64,000 nucleotides of DNA from Coriobacteriia bacterium (GCA_030530215.1 JAUMVJ010000004.1:1-64000); one strand, 5' to 3'; numbered from the stretch's first letter, positions 17,341 through 26,141 are shown. Made by a program: numbers and translations. The notes: a model not told the origin generated them from the letters alone.

Positions 17341-17807
17341 CCATGGGAGTTCCAAGTTTCGCCTCGGTGTGGAAGTTTTTGCTTCGGCGTGGCAAGCGGG
17401 GGCAAATGACCATCGAGTTCGTGGCTGTTTTTCCGGTTCTTTTGGTGGTGGCCCTCATTTCTACGAACGTGGTCCTGTTCTTTTCCGAGTGCGCTGGTTT
17501 TGATCGTGAGTTTAGGCAAGAGGTGGCCAGGCTTGCTCCTTCTCCAGCGTATGGTCAAACGGCGCAAGATGTTGCGAGCCAGATTAGCGGGGATTTGGCG
17601 CACTCCTTTTCTCGTGACTATGTTGATGTTTCAGTGTCGGCAGCTACCTCAGCTGATGGCTTGGCAACTTATGAGGGGGTTATCACCTTTACCCCGACAT
17701 TGTTTGGCGCGGGGCGCTTGACGGGTGCTTTTGGCGTGCAGTTTCCGCGCATGCAGCATCATCGGAAAATCTCGGTTGACCAGTATAAGCCGGGGGTGTT
17801 GCTTTGA
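17337..17807 (+). CDS. TadE-family pseudopilin
   Basis: A 156-residue protein with the TadE motif RGQMTIEFVAVFPVLLV, Gly-x4-Glu preceding the single membrane helix. The remaining domain of about 100 residues should lie outside the membrane. The start ATG 17337 overlaps the stop of the previous gene (ATGA) and has AAGGTGGG upstream; GTG 17331 would leave no site. The stop overlaps the following TTG. Probably a minor pilus component. Confidence 0.75.
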   Translation: MTMGVPSFASVWKFLLRRGKRGQMTIEFVAVFPVLLVVALISTNVVLFFSECAGFDREFRQEVARLAPSPAYGQTAQDVASQISGDLAHSFSRDYVDVSVSAATSADGLATYEGVITFTPTLFGAGRLTGAFGVQFPRMQHHRKISVDQYKPGVLL

Positions 17808-18328
17808 GCGGCCTAGATGCTTTTCGGCGTTTTGCGAGGAACGCCTTGTCGTCAAAATTAATTCGAGCTTCCTTGCTGCTTGTTGTTGGTATTTTCGGGT
17901 TTTTGCTTGCTGGGGGCTTGGTTTCGAGAGCGCTCGACTCGTCTTTGACAAATGCGACCGCGATGTCTGTTGGCGGGTTTGTTTCAGGCGACAAGCTCGA
18001 CTCGTTCCCCGATGGTCTTTGGAAATCGGTTCTAGGTAACGAATCGAATGAGATTCCTGAGTTGTTCGATTCTGAGTTAATAGATTTGTCGGACAGGGAG
18101 GCATGGGTCTCAACTGAGGGGAACGTGCTTGGGTTTTGGTACCCCGCGGCGCCCGGAAAGGCCATGGAGGGCGTTTCCGACGAGCTTGCGGGTAAATCTT
18201 GGACCAAGGTCGATTCCGGCGCGTCTTGCATTGCGTCTTTCGTGAAAAACCAGGGTATTTATCGGTGGTGCTATGTCGTTTGTCAGGGAGAAGGCGAATC
18301 GAGCTTTGTGTCGATGGCGTTTCGTTAG
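17804..18328 (+). CDS. Membrane-anchored protein of the tad locus, unknown
   Basis: A 174-residue protein with one N-terminal membrane segment (about 22-42, ASLLLVVGIFGFLLAGGLV) and an external domain of about 130 residues containing two cysteines. I do not recognise the family. The likely start is TTG 17804, whose codon overlaps the TGA of the preceding TadE gene. Such tight coupling and the shared locus suggest a role in pilus assembly. The TTG start is an inference. Confidence 0.6.
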   Translation: MSGLDAFRRFARNALSSKLIRASLLLVVGIFGFLLAGGLVSRALDSSLTNATAMSVGGFVSGDKLDSFPDGLWKSVLGNESNEIPELFDSELIDLSDREAWVSTEGNVLGFWYPAAPGKAMEGVSDELAGKSWTKVDSGASCIASFVKNQGIYRWCYVVCQGEGESSFVSMAFR

Positions 18329-18370
18329 GTGCACATTTCGAACTAATGGTATTGAAGGAAAGGTGGAGAA

Positions 18371-18727
18371 ATGAAGGATGGGGGAGCTTGCCGAATTTCG
18401 TTCGACGCTCGTGTTTTCGGACGGCTGGGTATTGCCGGTCGTACCCGTTGGCGTTTGCTCGGCTTGTTCGATAAACGATTCGACGGCGATCTGCTTGTTA
18501 TTGCACCATGCCGCAGCATTCATACCTTTGGCATGAAAAGCGCGGTGGACGCAGCTTTCTTCGACCGACATGGTGTGGTGCTTGCGGCAAGGCGCGTGTT
18601 TCCTTGGAGGGTCTTTTCGTGTCGTGGGGCTGAAGGGGTTATTGAACGAGCGGTTGAGGAGACCGAGCTTACATCTCGGTGGTTTGAACCTGGCGACCAG
18701 CTTTGCTTGGCCTGTATGGGTGAGTAG
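18371..18727 (+). CDS. DUF192 family protein
   Basis: A 118-residue protein with the DUF192 core: PCRSIHTFGMKSAVDAAFFD then HGVVLAARRVFPWR. The CxxIHTFGM stretch is the family hallmark. Members are small beta-rich proteins of uncertain function, often next to secretion or pilus genes. AAGGAAAGGTGGAG upstream is a strong ribosome site. There is no signal peptide, so this copy is probably cytoplasmic. It lies between the tad genes and a zinc-ribbon protein on the same strand. Confidence 0.82.
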   Translation: MKDGGACRISFDARVFGRLGIAGRTRWRLLGLFDKRFDGDLLVIAPCRSIHTFGMKSAVDAAFFDRHGVVLAARRVFPWRVFSCRGAEGVIERAVEETELTSRWFEPGDQLCLACMGE

Positions 18728-18887
18728 TCTGTGCACGCTTGCGGCAGAAGCTCGTGCTGCGTTTTCGGCTTGGCGAGCTGCGCGGTTTTTAGGCAATTCA
18801 TTAGGGCAAAGCCCCGGGCTTTCGCACGTATGAAGATAGATAAGGTAAAGCTCCGATTGCGGGGCGGGTGAATCAAGGAGAGTTGAA

Positions 18888-19286
18888 ATGAGCGATTTGA
18901 AGAAGTGCCCGGTATGCGGGTCGAGTTGTTTTTCGGATATGGACGTCTGTTATGGCTGTTTGCACCGATTTGGCAGCGATGAGGCGCTGATTGGGGTTGA
19001 GCCTAAGCTCCTTAGTGGGGCTTTGCCTGCGGGGCCTTCTTTTTACGCTCAGGGCGAACAGACTTGTCTTCCCGCAGTCGAAGATTCGAGTAAGGGAAAC
19101 AGCGCAGGTGCTGTTCTGAAAACATGCGCCACGGATTGTTCTTCGGTCAAAGAAAAAGCCCCGTCATTTGACGAGGGCTGTGGATGCAAGTTTGTCGAGC
19201 AAAAGGATTGTGATTTCGCTCAGATCGAGATCACCGTTCGCATTCCGAAAGATATGAGCTTGTTTATGGGGAGAAGCGTGGCTTGA
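18888..19286 (+). CDS. Zinc-ribbon protein of the tad locus
   Basis: A 132-residue protein. The N-terminus carries four cysteines in zinc-ribbon order (CPVC at 7-10 and CYGC at 21-24). The middle is low-complexity with five scattered cysteines, and the last 25 residues form a beta-strand-like end (FAQIEITVRIPKDMSLFMG). I do not know a name for it. It follows the DUF192 gene after 160 bases and has AAGGAGAG before the ATG. It is possibly the last gene of the pilus operon. Confidence 0.65.
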   Translation: MSDLKKCPVCGSSCFSDMDVCYGCLHRFGSDEALIGVEPKLLSGALPAGPSFYAQGEQTCLPAVEDSSKGNSAGAVLKTCATDCSSVKEKAPSFDEGCGCKFVEQKDCDFAQIEITVRIPKDMSLFMGRSVA

Positions 19287-19335
19287 TTCGATTGGCTTTG
19301 GCGATGAGCGGAAGCCGTGCGTAGCTTGTTCGGGT

Positions 19336-19719
19336 TTACTCGATGCCGATGGATGCTAGGAACGCAAGCCATTTCTCGAAGGCCTCATCGCTGATGCAAT
19401 GCTCGATATGGCAGGCCTCTTCTTCTGCTTCCTCGGGGGAGAGGCCGATCTTCTCGACAAGGAAGCGCTCGAGCATTTTTTCGCGTTTGAGCAGGGCGGC
19501 GCCGTATTCGTATCCAGCTTCGGTGAGGGTGATGTCGCCGTAATAGGGCTGATCGAGCATGCCCGCTTCGCGCAGTGAGGAGATTGCTTTGGAGACTGAT
19601 GCTTTAGACACTTCGAGCTTGTTTGCAACATCGACGGAACGAACCGCTTGGGTTGTCGTTCCGCCAAGCATGACGATGGTTTCGAGGTATTCTTCGTGCG
19701 ACATCGAGACTTTAGTCAT
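19336..19719 (-). CDS. DtxR/MntR-type metal-dependent regulator
   Basis: A 127-residue regulator with an N-terminal winged helix (EYLETIVMLGGTTTQAVRSV, then VSKASVSKAISSLREAGML) and a dimerisation/metal domain with the DtxR-type pattern EACHIEHCIS (Glu, Cys, His, Glu and His ligands). It lacks the SH3-like third domain, so it is MntR-like in length. It probably controls iron or manganese genes elsewhere; neighbours give no clue. The start at 19719 is supported by AAGGAAAGGG. An in-frame start 40 residues upstream lacks family similarity. It is divergent from thrC. Confidence 0.85.
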   Translation of the reverse strand: MTKVSMSHEEYLETIVMLGGTTTQAVRSVDVANKLEVSKASVSKAISSLREAGMLDQPYYGDITLTEAGYEYGAALLKREKMLERFLVEKIGLSPEEAEEEACHIEHCISDEAFEKWLAFLASIGIE

Positions 19720-19892
19720 AAGATGCCCTTTCCTTGCTTGATGACTCGGGCGGGGTAAGCTGCTTTGGCTTAATTTGCTTATACGAAGCGATCCCGTTTT
19801 GCGATGTTCGCCAGCTTGGTATGCTTCGTTGCTCCGCAAGAAGCCTTGCGTGGTTTATACTTCGGAAATCATACCTTACAAAGGAGCATCTT

Positions 19893-21434
19893 ATGCCAAG
19901 CAATCGCTATATTGACACCCGAGGTCGCTGCGGGGAGCCCATCGAATTCACCGAGGCAATCGTGAAGGGTCTTGCCGACGGCGGCGGCTTGTTCGTCCCT
20001 GAGGTGCTCCCTCATTTCTCGCTTGAGGAAATTTTGGCCTTTGCCAAGATGCCCTATCACGCGCGTGCCGCGGCTGTGTACAAGGCGTTCAACACCGATC
20101 TATCTGACGATCTTGTTGATGAGCTGATGGAGAAAACCTATGGCGAGCGTTTCGACACGCCTGAAATTGCCCCCATTACTTCTATTGATGACGATTTCCA
20201 TGTGCTTGAGCTTTGGCATGGGCCGACAAGTGCCTTCAAGGATATGGCTCTGCAATGCTTGCCCAATTTTTTCAGCGCAAGTGCCGCCGAGCTTCGTCGT
20301 CAGGGCAAGATCGATTACGAGTTCCTGATTCTTGTTGCCACTTCCGGTGACACGGGCAAGGGCGCCCTTGAGGGCTTTTGCGATGCCGAGGGGATAAAAA
20401 TAGCTGTCCTGTATCCCGAGGGCGGCGTGTCCGACATCCAGTACAAGCAGATGGCCACCCAGCGAGGCGGCAATGTCATGGTTTGGGCGGTACGCGGCAA
20501 CTTCGATGATTGCCAGACGGGCGTTAAAACCGTTTTCGGCGACGAATCTTTCGCTGAAAAGCTCAAGGCAGAGCATGGCATCGCCTTGTCGAGCGCGAAC
20601 TCTATCAACTGGGGTCGCCTGCTTCCTCAGGTTGTCTATTACGTTTCGAGCTATGCCAAGATGGTCGCCGACGGGAAGGTCGAGGCGGGCAAGCCCATTG
20701 ATGTGTGCGTTCCCACCGGCAATTTCGGCAATATCCTGGCCGCGTGGTACGCACGTCAGATCGGCACCCCCATCGAGCGTTTCGTTTGCGCTTCCAACGA
20801 CAATCACGTTTTGACTGATTTCATCAACACCGGTATCTACGACATCCGCGACCGCGAGTTCATTCTCACGGCGTCGCCCTCGATGGATATTTTGGTGTCT
20901 TCCAACGTCGAGCGTCAGGTGTTCGAGCTGTCGGGCAGGAACTCCTCGCTGGTTGCCGAATGGATGCGTTCCTTGAAGGAAGATAAGCACTTCGAGCTTG
21001 ACCCTGAAACCAAGAAGCGTTTGCAGGAAGACTATTCCGCTGGTTTTGTGGACAACGCCTGTGCCCTGGCTACCATCAAGGAGGTTTTCGAAGGACAGGG
21101 CTATCTTATCGATCCTCATACTGCTGTTGCGATGAAGGTTGCCCAAAACAACAAAGGCAAGAACCCGATGCTTGTCGCATCGACTGCTCATTGGGCTAAA
21201 TTCGGTGTCAACGTGTATCGCGCCCTGCACGGCATTGCGGCAGGCGATCCCCTGCCCGAGGATGTCTGCAAGCTTACCGATTGCGAGCTAAATGAGCTTA
21301 TCGCTAAAGAAACCGGAGTGAACAACATCCCCGCGGGCCTGGCTGAACTCGATTCGCTGCCTATTCGCTTTACTGATGTGATCGATGGCGACATCGATGC
21401 CCTGGAATCCGCGGTCTGCTCGTTTTTGGCGTAG
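19893..21434 (+). CDS. thrC: Threonine synthase
   Basis: A PLP enzyme converting O-phosphohomoserine to threonine. The 513-residue length places it in the longer (class I, enterobacterial/yeast-like) group. Visible features are the N-terminal YIDTRGRCG and ADGGGLFVPE, the PLP-binding Lys in SAFKDMALQ, ATSGDTGKGA, and the phosphate-loop region VPTGNFGNILAAWYA. ATG 19893 follows AAGGAG. It stands alone, divergent from the DtxR-type gene and separated from ruvC by about 130 bases. Confidence 0.95.
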   Translation: MPSNRYIDTRGRCGEPIEFTEAIVKGLADGGGLFVPEVLPHFSLEEILAFAKMPYHARAAAVYKAFNTDLSDDLVDELMEKTYGERFDTPEIAPITSIDDDFHVLELWHGPTSAFKDMALQCLPNFFSASAAELRRQGKIDYEFLILVATSGDTGKGALEGFCDAEGIKIAVLYPEGGVSDIQYKQMATQRGGNVMVWAVRGNFDDCQTGVKTVFGDESFAEKLKAEHGIALSSANSINWGRLLPQVVYYVSSYAKMVADGKVEAGKPIDVCVPTGNFGNILAAWYARQIGTPIERFVCASNDNHVLTDFINTGIYDIRDREFILTASPSMDILVSSNVERQVFELSGRNSSLVAEWMRSLKEDKHFELDPETKKRLQEDYSAGFVDNACALATIKEVFEGQGYLIDPHTAVAMKVAQNNKGKNPMLVASTAHWAKFGVNVYRALHGIAAGDPLPEDVCKLTDCELNELIAKETGVNNIPAGLAELDSLPIRFTDVIDGDIDALESAVCSFLA

Positions 21435-21506
21435 TCATCGCTTAAGGGTCTTGCCTCTGCTTGTCTAAAATCACGACTCTTCTTTGTTCGATTTTCGATT
21501 CGAATA

Positions 21507-21540
21507 CGAACAAATGTGCTAGTATACGAACAAATGTTTG
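21507..21540 (+). promoter_or_regulatory. LexA/SOS box upstream of ruvC
   Basis: CGAAC-AAAT-GTTTG at 21527-21540 agrees with the Gram-positive LexA consensus CGAAC-RNRY-GTTYG. A second copy of the left half with the same spacer, CGAACAAATG, lies at 21507-21516, so the stretch ATACGAACAAATGT is directly repeated 20 bases apart. A TAGTAT -10-like element at 21520-21525 lies between the two, so LexA bound here would block the promoter. Confidence 0.75.
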
Positions 21541-21561
21541 AACTAATGCAGGAGTTCGTTG

Positions 21562-22083
21562 GTGGTAAAGCAGGCGCAACGTGTCATTTTGGGCATCGAC
21601 CCAGGTTTGGCTCATACGGGGTGGGGCGTTGTTTTGCAGCGCGCCTCGAAGATGAGCTGTGTGGCATATGGGTGCATCGAAACGAGCAGTTCAACTTCGC
21701 TCGAGCTCAGGCTTCGCAAGATTTACGAGCAAACGGCGGCTGTCGTCGATCATTACAAGCCTACGTGTGTCGGCATTGAAACGGTGTGGTTCGGCGTGAA
21801 CGTTCAGAGCGCCTTTGCAACGGGGCAGGCCAGGGGGGCCGCTTTGGTGGCCTGTGCTGCTGAGGGTATTGAGGTGGCCGAATTTGCTCCGAGCCAGATT
21901 AAGCTGGCAGTGGTTGGTACCGGATCTGCCGACAAGGCGCAGGTCCAATACATGGTCAAGCAGGTTCTTGGCCTTGATCAGGTGCCTCGCCCTGATCATG
22001 CGGCCGACGCTTTGGCTGCGGCGATTTGCTTTGCGACCCATTCTTTCCCGGGCACTGGGAAAAGAGAGGCTGGTTTATCGTGA
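21562..22083 (+). CDS. ruvC: RuvC Holliday-junction resolvase
   Basis: An endonuclease that cuts Holliday junctions together with RuvAB. At 173 residues it is of normal length, with the catalytic Asp in GIDPGLAHTGWG, Glu in GIETVWFG and the C-terminal Asp pair in DHAADALAAA. GTG 21562 is preferred over TTG 21559, because GGAG at 21551 gives better spacing. The stop overlaps the GTG of ruvA (GTGA), so the genes are translationally coupled. Expression is probably SOS-controlled. Confidence 0.95.
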   Translation: MVKQAQRVILGIDPGLAHTGWGVVLQRASKMSCVAYGCIETSSSTSLELRLRKIYEQTAAVVDHYKPTCVGIETVWFGVNVQSAFATGQARGAALVACAAEGIEVAEFAPSQIKLAVVGTGSADKAQVQYMVKQVLGLDQVPRPDHAADALAAAICFATHSFPGTGKREAGLS

Positions 22084-22673
22084 TTTCGACTTTATGCGGA
22101 GACATTCTTGCGCGCCAGAGCTCTTCGGTGGTCATCGAAGTTTCAGGTGTGGGTTATGAAGTGCTTATGTCTTCCTGCGATTTGGTCAGTTTGCCCGAGC
22201 CTGGCTCAAGAGTGCGCATCCTTACCAAGCTAGCGGTGAGGGACGATTCCCTTTCCTTATATGGCTTCCTTAGCTCTGAGGCGAAGGATGTTTTTGAAAA
22301 GCTTATCGGCGTTTCCGGCGTGGGCCCCAAGGTGGCGCTTGCTGTTCTTTCCACCTATGCGCCCACCGAGGTTGCGAGCTATGTCGCTCTGCAGGATACG
22401 GCAGCCATACAACGCGTGCCCGGCGTCGGCAAGAAGATGGCTTCACGTATTATTCTTGAGCTTAAAGACGGCTTTGAGGGTACGAATGCGGTGTCCCACG
22501 ACGGCGCTGAGCCGCTGCAGCCTCAGCTTGCAAGCTCCTTCGCAGGTGCGCTCGAGGCCTTGCTTTCGATGGGCTTCACCGATACCGAGGCTCGGCTTGC
22601 TCTGAAGGGTTGCCCCATCGACGGCTCCGAGGCCGTTTTGCTGCAATATGCGCTCAAAAGACTGGGAGACTAA
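22080..22673 (+). CDS. ruvA: RuvA Holliday-junction-binding protein
   Basis: A 197-residue junction-binding subunit. It has an N-terminal OB-fold region (GVGYEVLMSS), two helix-hairpin-helix motifs (GVSGVGPKVA and VPGVGKKMASR), a flexible linker, and a C-terminal domain that contacts RuvB (EALLSMGFTDTEARLAL). I infer GTG 22080 overlapping the ruvC stop. The upstream in-frame ATG 22026 would add 18 residues lying in ruvC. ruvB follows six bases after the stop. Confidence 0.95.
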   Translation: MISTLCGDILARQSSSVVIEVSGVGYEVLMSSCDLVSLPEPGSRVRILTKLAVRDDSLSLYGFLSSEAKDVFEKLIGVSGVGPKVALAVLSTYAPTEVASYVALQDTAAIQRVPGVGKKMASRIILELKDGFEGTNAVSHDGAEPLQPQLASSFAGALEALLSMGFTDTEARLALKGCPIDGSEAVLLQYALKRLGD

Positions 22674-22679
22674 TTACTT

Positions 22680-23753
22680 ATGAGTGGCGAGTTCAAGATA
22701 GAGAGCGTGTTGTTCGATTCAGGTGAGGCGAGCCCCAGTGCCTGTGATCGGGCTGGTCGTACCACGTCAACTGAGCTGGTTGAGGAAGACCTTGCCCTTG
22801 ATCGCAGCCTGCGCCCCAAATATTTAGGCGATTACCTGGGTCAAACCAAGGTGAAAGAAAGCCTTTCGATCGTAATCGAGGCTGCCAAGCGCCGCGGTGA
22901 GGCAGCGGATCATATTCTATTCAGCGGCCCGCCGGGTCTTGGCAAAACCACGCTTGCAAGCGTGGTTGCAAACGAGATGGGTGCACACATTAAAACAACC
23001 AGTGGTCCGGCTATAGAACGCACGGGAGATTTGGCGGCCATTCTTACCAATCTCGAGGAAGGCGATGTTCTTTTCATCGATGAGATTCATCGTATGAATC
23101 GCATGGTTGAGGAAGTCCTCTATCCTGCTTTGGAGGATTTCGTTCTCGACATTGTTGTAGGGAAGGGCCCTGCTGCGCGGTCGATTCGTTTGGACTTACC
23201 ACGGTTCACTCTTATTGGTGCAACCACGAGGACCGGTCTTTTAACGGGGCCTTTGAGAGACAGGTTCGGTATCGCATTTCGTCTTGATTACTACAGTCCC
23301 GAAGAGCTTTCTCAAATTGTGGTTCGTTCTGCTTCGATTTTGGGCGTCGACATCATGGAAGAAGGTGCTCTGGAAATCGCTCGCAGGAGTCGCGGTACGC
23401 CTCGATTGGCCAATAGGCTGCTTAAGCGCGTAAGGGATTGGGCTCAGGTAAAGGGTGATTCCGTGATAGACGAGGATTGCGCAGCTCAAGCCTTAAGTTT
23501 CTTTGAAGTTGATTCCTTGGGATTGGACCCTATGGACAATCGCATCCTTGGCTTACTCTGCGAGCAGTTTGCCGGACGTCCCGTTGGCTTGTCGACCCTA
23601 GCCTCGGCTCTGTCTGAGCAACCTGACACGATCGAGGATGTGTACGAGCCTTATCTGCTGCAGCAGGGATTGCTTATGCGCACCCCGAAAGGTAGGCAAG
23701 CTACGGCCCGCGCTTTCAACCATTTGGGTATTATTGCCCCCGAGGGTATTTGA
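22680..23753 (+). CDS. ruvB: RuvB branch-migration helicase
   Basis: An AAA+ motor of 357 residues. Walker A is [13 protein letters not shown], Walker B is FIDEIHRMN, sensor 1 is IGATTRTG, the Arg finger is in LRDRFG and the C-terminal winged helix follows ([16 protein letters not shown]). About 35 residues precede the conserved start of the family ([12 protein letters not shown]), a modest N-terminal extension of unclear use. Order ruvC-ruvA-ruvB is conserved and all share one transcript. Confidence 0.97.
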   Translation: MSGEFKIESVLFDSGEASPSACDRAGRTTSTELVEEDLALDRSLRPKYLGDYLGQTKVKESLSIVIEAAKRRGEAADHILFSGPPGLGKTTLASVVANEMGAHIKTTSGPAIERTGDLAAILTNLEEGDVLFIDEIHRMNRMVEEVLYPALEDFVLDIVVGKGPAARSIRLDLPRFTLIGATTRTGLLTGPLRDRFGIAFRLDYYSPEELSQIVVRSASILGVDIMEEGALEIARRSRGTPRLANRLLKRVRDWAQVKGDSVIDEDCAAQALSFFEVDSLGLDPMDNRILGLLCEQFAGRPVGLSTLASALSEQPDTIEDVYEPYLLQQGLLMRTPKGRQATARAFNHLGIIAPEGI

Positions 23754-23767
23754 CGAAGGAGCGCTTG

Positions 23768-24175
23768 ATGTTCACCCAGGATTACCTGATGCGCATGATT
23801 TTGGAATTGGCCGGAGCCATACGCAAAAGTTTTCTTACTGCCAAGGAAGACAACGACCCGGAGGGCGCAGCGCAGCTCTTGGAGGCCACCCTCGACGGTG
23901 CCACCGAAATGGACTCCAGCCTGCTTTTAAGTTTGGAGCCTGATTCCATGGCTGCCATGCTGCAGATTTCAGGTTCCGATCCTCAGCTCATGACCTATGT
24001 TTCGCGCATCCTTTTGCTTGAGTCCCACTATCTTAAAATGGCTCAACGTCATTCCGAAGCGGAGCTTAGGCACGGTCAGGCCTTCGCCGTCGCCAAAGCC
24101 TTCGGTATCCCTTTGTCCGAAGGCGACGTCGAGGAGCCTAAGATGAATTGCTTCCTCGATTCGCAGATAAACTAG
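23768..24175 (+). CDS. Small helical protein, DUF6483-like
   Basis: A 135-residue, probably all-helical cytoplasmic protein beginning MFTQDYLMRMILELAGAIRK. The start resembles proteins annotated DUF6483 in Firmicutes and Coriobacteria, but I recall the family only loosely. ATG 23768 has GAAGGAG upstream; an in-frame TTG at 23750 overlaps the end of ruvB. It is the last gene before a strong terminator and is probably co-transcribed with ruvCAB. Confidence 0.6.
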   Translation: MFTQDYLMRMILELAGAIRKSFLTAKEDNDPEGAAQLLEATLDGATEMDSSLLLSLEPDSMAAMLQISGSDPQLMTYVSRILLLESHYLKMAQRHSEAELRHGQAFAVAKAFGIPLSEGDVEEPKMNCFLDSQIN

Positions 24176-24228
24176 GCAAATTTATTTGAAGCTAGCCTCG
24201 CAAACTCAAAAAGCCAACAGCATAAAGA

Positions 24229-24275
24229 GCCGCCGCTCCTTTCCTGCGTTTAAGAAAGGGGCGGCGGCTTTAATC
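24229..24275 (+). terminator. Terminator of the ruvCAB operon
   Basis: The 15-bp stem GCCGCCGCTCCTTTC/GAAAGGGGCGGCGGC (24229-24243 with 24254-24268, one G-T pair) is followed by TTTAATCTT. On the other strand it is preceded by a T-rich run too, so it may work in both directions. Confidence 0.82.
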
Positions 24276-24297
24276 TTCGCGTTTGAATCCATGATTC

Positions 24298-24331
24298 GGT
24301 TTTAAAGCCGAGGATTATTGGCTTTAAAACC
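24298..24331. repeat. Perfect 12-bp inverted repeat near the queH-queA 3' end
   Basis: GGTTTTAAAGCC and GGCTTTAAAACC (24298-24309 with 24320-24331) are perfectly complementary around a 10-base spacer. It could be a second terminator hairpin for queH-queA on the minus strand. The T-tract expected for an intrinsic terminator is weak. Confidence 0.55.
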
Positions 24332-24372
24332 TTGGGCTCTACTAGGCCCAGAGCCTTATGATTTGGCAGACC

Positions 24373-26070
24373 CTAGAGCCTTATGAACATCGCATCGCCG
24401 AACGAGAGCATGCGATAGCGTCGTTTGATGGCATGGCGGTAGGCGCGCATCACGTTGTCTCGGGTGCTGAATGCGCTCACAAGCATCATTAGCGTGGAAC
24501 GGGGCACGTGGAAATTAGTGATCAGCTGATCAACCACGTGGAATTCGTATCCTGGCAGGATGAAAAGATTCGTTGATTCGCGATCACGTGCGCGTAGCTC
24601 GTCGTTCTCTTTGTCCCAAGCCGATTCGAGCGACCTAACGCTGGTGGTTCCTACCGCGATCACGCGTCCGCCACGTTCTTTGCATGCTTTGATAGCGTCG
24701 ACGGTACGTTGAGGCACGGTGTAGAACTCCGTGTGCATTGCGTGATCGCGCGGGTTTTCTTCGTCGACGATGCGGAAGGTGTCAAGGCCAACCTCCAGAT
24801 GGACCGTTTCCCATTCAATGCCTTTTGCCTTAAGTCGCTCGATAAGCTCGGGCGTGAAATGCAATCCCGCCGTCGGAGCCGCTGCCGATTTCTCCTCGCG
24901 GCTGTATACCGTCTGGTACATCTCCTCGTTGCCTGCATAGCCCTTGATGTAAGGAGGCAGGGGAGTGTGGCCAACGGCATGAAGTGCTTCGTCAAGCGAT
25001 GCGCGTGTTGTGCTCAAGCGTGCAAGGCGCTCGCCCTTCTGCCCGCCCTCGACCCAGTCGATGATCTCGGCGCTTAAGGCAATCTCTCCGTTTTCATCGG
25101 TGAAATCAACCAAAGCCCCAGTTCCGGGCTTGAGTCTTTTGCCGGGACGCACAAGGACCTCCCATATCGCGGAAGCATCTTTCTTTGGCTCTACGTCGAA
25201 GCGCTCACGCAAAAGGAAAACCTCGGCCGAGCCGCCCGTACCTCGTTTTTGTCCAAGCAGTCGTGCCGGCATAACGCGCGTCTCGTTTGCTACGAGCAGG
25301 TCGCCCGGTTGCAAATATTCTTCGATGTCCTTAAAAATGCGGTCTTCTATCGCACCGGTGTCTCTTTTCGTGACAAGCATCCTGCATTCGTCGCGGATGG
25401 GGGCAGGTTCCTGGGCGATGAGTTCCTCGGGAAGGTCGTAGTCGAAATCGTCGGTTTTCATATTGAGCAGTTTCTCTTTTCGTTTGAGCTCTTTTGCTTT
25501 CTTGCGTTCGAGTTTGCGTCGTTCTCGGTCGGCTTTGGCCTCTTCGATGGACCAGCGGCATCCGCAATAATTCTGTCGGTACATCCCGAGCTCGCGGCTG
25601 CGCGTCGTAGCTGCAGGGTAGTAGGGGCGGTAATCGTTGTGGATGGGGGTAAGGCCTGAATAGGCGCCGCAGGCTTCTTTTAGCTCTTCGCCGCAAACCT
25701 CGAAGAGCTGATAGGGGCTTACGGCCAAGGTGGTACCGAGCGCATCGAAGCCGTGCTTGTGAGCATATGCCGCAGCGCGCTCGAGTCTGAAACGGTAGCA
25801 GGCTCGACATCTGCGCGCGCGGGGGTCGTTGGGGCTCCAGGCTTCCTTTATGAGCGTTTCCCATTCGTCGTTGTCCCAGCTGTCGCTTACGACGGGGATT
25901 TCGTTAGTGTGCGCCCATGCGAGCAGCGTGTCCAAGCGCTGTTGATATTCTTCGGCGGGCTCGATATTGGCGTTGCTGAAGAAGATCGTGATGTCGTGGC
26001 CTTCTTCAGCGAGCAGGCGATAGGGCTCTAGGGAGCAGGGACCGCAGCAGGCATGCAGCAAAAGCTTCAT
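24373..26070 (-). CDS. QueH-QueA fusion (epoxyqueuosine reductase / tRNA ribosyltransferase-isomerase)
   Basis: One 565-residue frame. Residues 1-175 are QueH (DUF208): LLLHACCGPCSLEP with Cys8, Cys9 and Cys12, then RRCRACYRFRL (Cys88 and Cys91), and YCGCRWS (Cys169 and Cys171). A Lys/Arg/Glu-rich linker spans about 176-203. Residues 204-565 are QueA: FDYDLPEELIAQEPAPIRD, then NETRVMPARL, and AGLHFTPELIE. QueA makes epoxyqueuosine from preQ1-tRNA and QueH reduces it to queuosine, so the fusion joins consecutive steps. Met204 (25459-25461) could be an internal start, but no strong ribosome site is seen. No stop lies between the parts. tgt, the preceding step, lies 1.1 kb away on the other strand. 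Confidence 0.92.
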   Translation of the reverse strand: MKLLLHACCGPCSLEPYRLLAEEGHDITIFFSNANIEPAEEYQQRLDTLLAWAHTNEIPVVSDSWDNDEWETLIKEAWSPNDPRARRCRACYRFRLERAAAYAHKHGFDALGTTLAVSPYQLFEVCGEELKEACGAYSGLTPIHNDYRPYYPAATTRSRELGMYRQNYCGCRWSIEEAKADRERRKLERKKAKELKRKEKLLNMKTDDFDYDLPEELIAQEPAPIRDECRMLVTKRDTGAIEDRIFKDIEEYLQPGDLLVANETRVMPARLLGQKRGTGGSAEVFLLRERFDVEPKKDASAIWEVLVRPGKRLKPGTGALVDFTDENGEIALSAEIIDWVEGGQKGERLARLSTTRASLDEALHAVGHTPLPPYIKGYAGNEEMYQTVYSREEKSAAAPTAGLHFTPELIERLKAKGIEWETVHLEVGLDTFRIVDEENPRDHAMHTEFYTVPQRTVDAIKACKERGGRVIAVGTTSVRSLESAWDKENDELRARDRESTNLFILPGYEFHVVDQLITNFHVPRSTLMMLVSAFSTRDNVMRAYRHAIKRRYRMLSFGDAMFIRL

Positions 26071-26106
26071 GGTTCGGTTAATGCTCCTTTCGATTTGACC
26101 TTAATT

Positions 26107-26135
26107 TATCAGCCTTGGTTTAGGAAACATATAGT
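26107..26135 (+). promoter_or_regulatory. Candidate promoter of the HAD-tgt leader
   Basis: TTATCA (26107-26112) and TATAGT (26130-26135) are separated by 17 bases. Start of transcription would be near 26142, giving an untranslated leader of about 200 bases before the HAD gene. Confidence 0.5.
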
Positions 26136-26141
26136 ACCATC

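Noticed and set aside
18720-18833. GTG-started 37-codon frame overlapping the DUF192 stop
   Set aside because: Tight overlap is suggestive in this operon, but the peptide has no recognisable feature and no ribosome site of its own.
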